Below are positions 61,071 through 64,000 of a stretch of DNA of 64,000 nt, piece after piece. The DNA is from Acridotheres tristis (Eukaryota > Chordata > Aves > Passeriformes > Sturnidae). The notes under the pieces are model-generated. The model was not told the origin of the DNA. It saw nothing but the letters and a program-made list of their open reading frames with translations, and did not search any database. Both the position numbers and the translations under genes were made by a program. Each line of letters begins with the position of its first letter. Position 1 is the first letter of the stretch. The stretch lies in NCBI GenBank assembly GCA_037013685.1, contig CM072889.1, forward strand, positions 13,587,976 to 13,651,975. The letters are read 5' to 3'.

Positions 61071-64000
61071 GTTCAAGGGACAGAGGTATAGAACTGGGAA
61101 TGGCTAAGACATCATAACTACTAATTCTTTTAAATTGTTTTCTAAAAATCAGAAAAGGGTTAGTAACTTTTTACTGCCCGGCTCTGTTAGAAATTTCATT
61201 GAACTGCCTGAAACGTTCATGTGTGTGAGCCTTCAGTAAGTGGCAGAGTTTTACATGTCAATATTATGTAGTTTGTAGTCTGCAGTGTCTGGAAAAAAAA
61301 TGAAACACTATATAAATGATATGTAATATGTACAGTGTCAAAAGTTAAGGCAGACATTGAAATGAAGTAAGATCTATATTTCTGGACTGAATAAAAACTT
61401 TAAGATTTGGAATGTGTAAGTTGTTTAGTGGATTCACACAATGAGGGAAGGTCTTAGCTAGTTTAATTGACAACCTGGACAAGTCCGTGGTGGCAACGAG
61501 CTGGTACTTTGTGAATTTTGCATTTTCTTCCTGCACAACTTCCGGAGGCTGTACACGGCAAAGCCGCGCTGTTTTTGCTTGGGAAGCGCCCGTAGGAAAG
61601 GACTCGGTGTACACGAAGCACGCTTGAACATTTCAGGTTGTTCCTGTTGTGATTGCTCATTCCGCCTGGCATTGTTTGCAGGAGATTTACTTGAGCAGCT
61701 GTTGGTTCTGAGCTGTGAGCTTTAGAACTCATGCCAAAGGGCTGTAGTTCATTCTTTCCCCAAAAATCCACCTCCTTCTGTGTCCTGATTTACAAAGAAC
61801 ACTTCACCAAGTGTGATTAAAACCCAACTATATAAGTGTCTGGACTTTGCAGCCCAATCTCTTTTACTTCAGAGAGTTACAACTCTTAACTCACTATGGA
61901 ATTTAGCCACCATATCTGACGTCCATACCTCAGGTGTTCTCTGTTGTGTGGAACACTTCATGTTCTGTCAAGAATGTGCATAAAGGTCCCATATTCTGTA
62001 AGAAGAATGAGGAAACAACCTTTTTTGCTAGATTGGTATTTATTTTTTAATCATATGACCACTATATGGGAAATTTCTTGTATCATCCTTACTGTTTTAG
62101 TGATTTTTTTTTTCCTTTCTCTGTCAAGTCAACAATCACATCATGGAATTCTACTTGCTAGAATTGATGTTCCTTGAGGGAACGATCAGATCTAGGCTAT
62201 ACCAAACCTAACAGAACAGTCCTCTGACTGCTTTCAAAACACCTGGTCATTTCTAATGATTACTGGCTTCTTGAATTGGTCTGTTAAAGCACATCCTCAG
62301 ACTTAAATAAAACCAAAAAGCTGAATCTAGTCCACATGTTTGTCTGTTGCTACCGCATCACCTTATTGTTTGTTTAGGGTTTTGACTTGTTTCACTCTGA
62401 ACTCCCAACAAAACTTCTGGATTTGAAGGAAGGAAACAAGCAAGAGACACTGATTTGACTATAAACTGCTACAGTTCTTCTGTGATTGGTATTGCAAAAA
62501 CGGTTCATTTGTAACATGAGTTTCTGTAGCATTTTTTACTTGTATTTTTAAAAGATTTAACGTGTGTCATTTGTCTTCTTATGCATTCCCTTAATGTCTT
62601 GAGGGACTCAATTACTGTATATTGGAGTTTCTAACATTTTACCTGTTAGAATTCAAACAATTCTGTTTGCTTTCCTGGAGAATAATCCCGTTTGGAAAGA
62701 AGTATTGCTGTGTACAGAAAATACTCAGTTACTGCTCTAAACATGATGCCATTGATCATTTTTATTTTGTATTTGTAACTTTCAATATTAAAAGCGTGAC
62801 TTGAATTGCAATGACAGATCGATTATTGAAATTGTCTATTAAGGTGTTTTGTTTCTCCTAGAATATGAACATTTTTCAGCCACTCAGAACAGTTTTAGAA
62901 TGCAAAATAGCATCCTTCAATATTTAAATTACTTCAGTTTGTGCCTGGGACATGGCCCTCCCATGGAAAAAAGGCACTTTGTTTGCAGCTACTGTATTTA
63001 ACTAAGTTTGCATGGGGTAGATCTGCCAGCATACTGACTGTACTTGAGACTGAGCTCTAATTCATTGTGTCAGTGGCTTAGTATAATATTCAGTCCAATA
63101 ACTCACCTGTTATGGATTAATGACCCCATTCCATGCCTCGAAGAACCAGAACAGCACTTTACCTTCGGGTAGCAGAAAAGCAAGTGGCTGGTTTCCCTGT
63201 TACCCCTGTGTGCTGAAATGGCCTGCTGAACCTGTCATCAATTCAGAAATCATGGAAGCAAAGTCAAAAGCAAAAACCTTTTCTTACAAGCCTCAAATTT
63301 GTCATAACTGACTTCAACTCATGTATGCTGGGTAAAAGTGCCTTACAATGTAAAAATTGTATTTATATGTTCCCAAGTAGCATCACCTGCTGGGGAGTAA
63401 TTCTGTCGTGGTGTTAATATTTAGAAGAAATGTACCTCAGCAGTGTATTTACTGTACATCTCTTTCGTCCTTAATTGTAGTTTTAAAAAGCATGACAATG
63501 TATCATAGTATACAACATTTACATCATTTTTCTAAAAGACAAAATACTGCCATTACTGTCTTTTTATGTGTATTTTAGCTTGGAATTTCAGACAATCTGT
63601 CTGAATTTTTGGGGTTTGTTTTGGTTTGCAGGTTTGTTTGGTTTTGGGTTTTTTTTGGTAAAGCAATGTAATCTTTGCAAGCATATATTGAAAATTATTC
63701 CGGAGCATCTACTGCCTTCCCAGAAATGTTAGAAGTAATGAAAGTGCTTTATAGGTGAACTAGGTATGTTTAAATTAGCTAGTTAAATTCATACAGTCAA
63801 TTCGTTACTGAGATTTTTTTTTTTTACTAGGCACCTTCTGCTTTCATCTCACAATCAGAATTCAACGTCATGAATTCAACAAAACTTGTCTTAAAAAACT
63901 GGTTTCACTTAACTTTTTTAATTTTATTATTGTTACTTTTTGCCTTTGGGCATTTCTTTTGCTCACAAGAGGATTGTGTGCTGTTTAAGATGCCTGGAAC
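61071..64000 (+). other. PHF6: PHF6 3' untranslated region (exon 11, runs to or near the window end)
   Basis: Non-coding AT-rich DNA after the last acceptor. The human transcript has a 3' UTR of roughly 3 kb, so the long form probably reaches the window edge or beyond. AATAAA signals lie at 61390-61395 (followed by a GT-rich stretch) and 62306-62311, and ATTAAA at 62787-62792. MicroRNA seed matches: miR-17 family at 62974-62980 (7-mer) and 63154-63161 (8-mer), miR-18 at 63831-63837, miR-26 at 61688-61694 and 63041-63047, miR-223 at 63306-63312. The true end cannot be fixed from sequence. Confidence 0.65.
61390..61395 (+). terminator. PHF6: Proximal poly(A) signal of PHF6
   Basis: AATAAA 320 nt into exon 11, followed within 30-50 nt by GT-rich DNA (GTGTAAGTTGTTTAGTGG), a reasonable cleavage context. 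Use would give a short 3' UTR lacking all the microRNA seed matches listed for the long form. Confidence 0.5.

Overview
This is nuclear DNA from a vertebrate, most likely a bird. The bird call rests on CR1-type LINE 3' ends, compact intergenic DNA with very GC-rich CpG islands, and the gene order. A songbird is possible but not shown. There are no bacterial, phage or CRISPR features and no recognisable endogenous retrovirus. Two loci are certain. One is the complete miR-106~363 microRNA cluster on the minus strand (miR-106, 18b, 20b, 19b, 92a, 363 in transcription order, about 9.66 to 8.77 kb). The other is the complete coding region of PHF6 on the plus strand (coding exons at 44683-60781, 365 residues). 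In the human genome the same cluster lies upstream of PHF6 on Xq26 in the same relative orientation, so this is an old syntenic block.

Layout. 1-8.5 kb: flank downstream of the microRNA unit, no gene recognised. 8.5-9.7 kb: the six hairpins. 10.3-12.6 kb: a strong CpG island, the likely promoter of the microRNA primary transcript, with E-box, NRF1, E2F, octamer and CCAAT motifs. 12.7-38.3 kb: a mostly AT-rich gene desert with simple repeats, a truncated CR1 end, a repeated element of about 175 bp present twice, and three GC-rich islets near 18.5-19.0, 21.6 and 29.8-31.2 kb. 38.3-39.0 kb: a composite CR1 with two 3' ends in inverted orientation. 39.0-40.3 kb: the PHF6 CpG island promoter with three perfect NRF1 motifs and non-coding exon 1. 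44.6-60.8 kb: PHF6 coding exons 2-10. 61.07 kb to the window edge: the PHF6 3' untranslated region after a 289-nt UTR intron.

How the parts may work together. The cluster makes seed families of the miR-17, miR-18, miR-19 and miR-92 types. The PHF6 3' region carries two miR-17-family seed matches, one an 8-mer, and one miR-18 match, so cluster and target sit within 55 kb on one chromosome. PHF6 is a reported target of the miR-17~92 group in T-cell leukaemia. Regulation of this copy by its neighbour is inference. I found no previously undescribed protein system. The less expected signals are the homopolymer block inside the microRNA cluster, a perfect CTCF core in PHF6 intron 9, the inverted CR1 ends at the PHF6 promoter, and an orphan GC islet with a TATA-like box near 30.35 kb.
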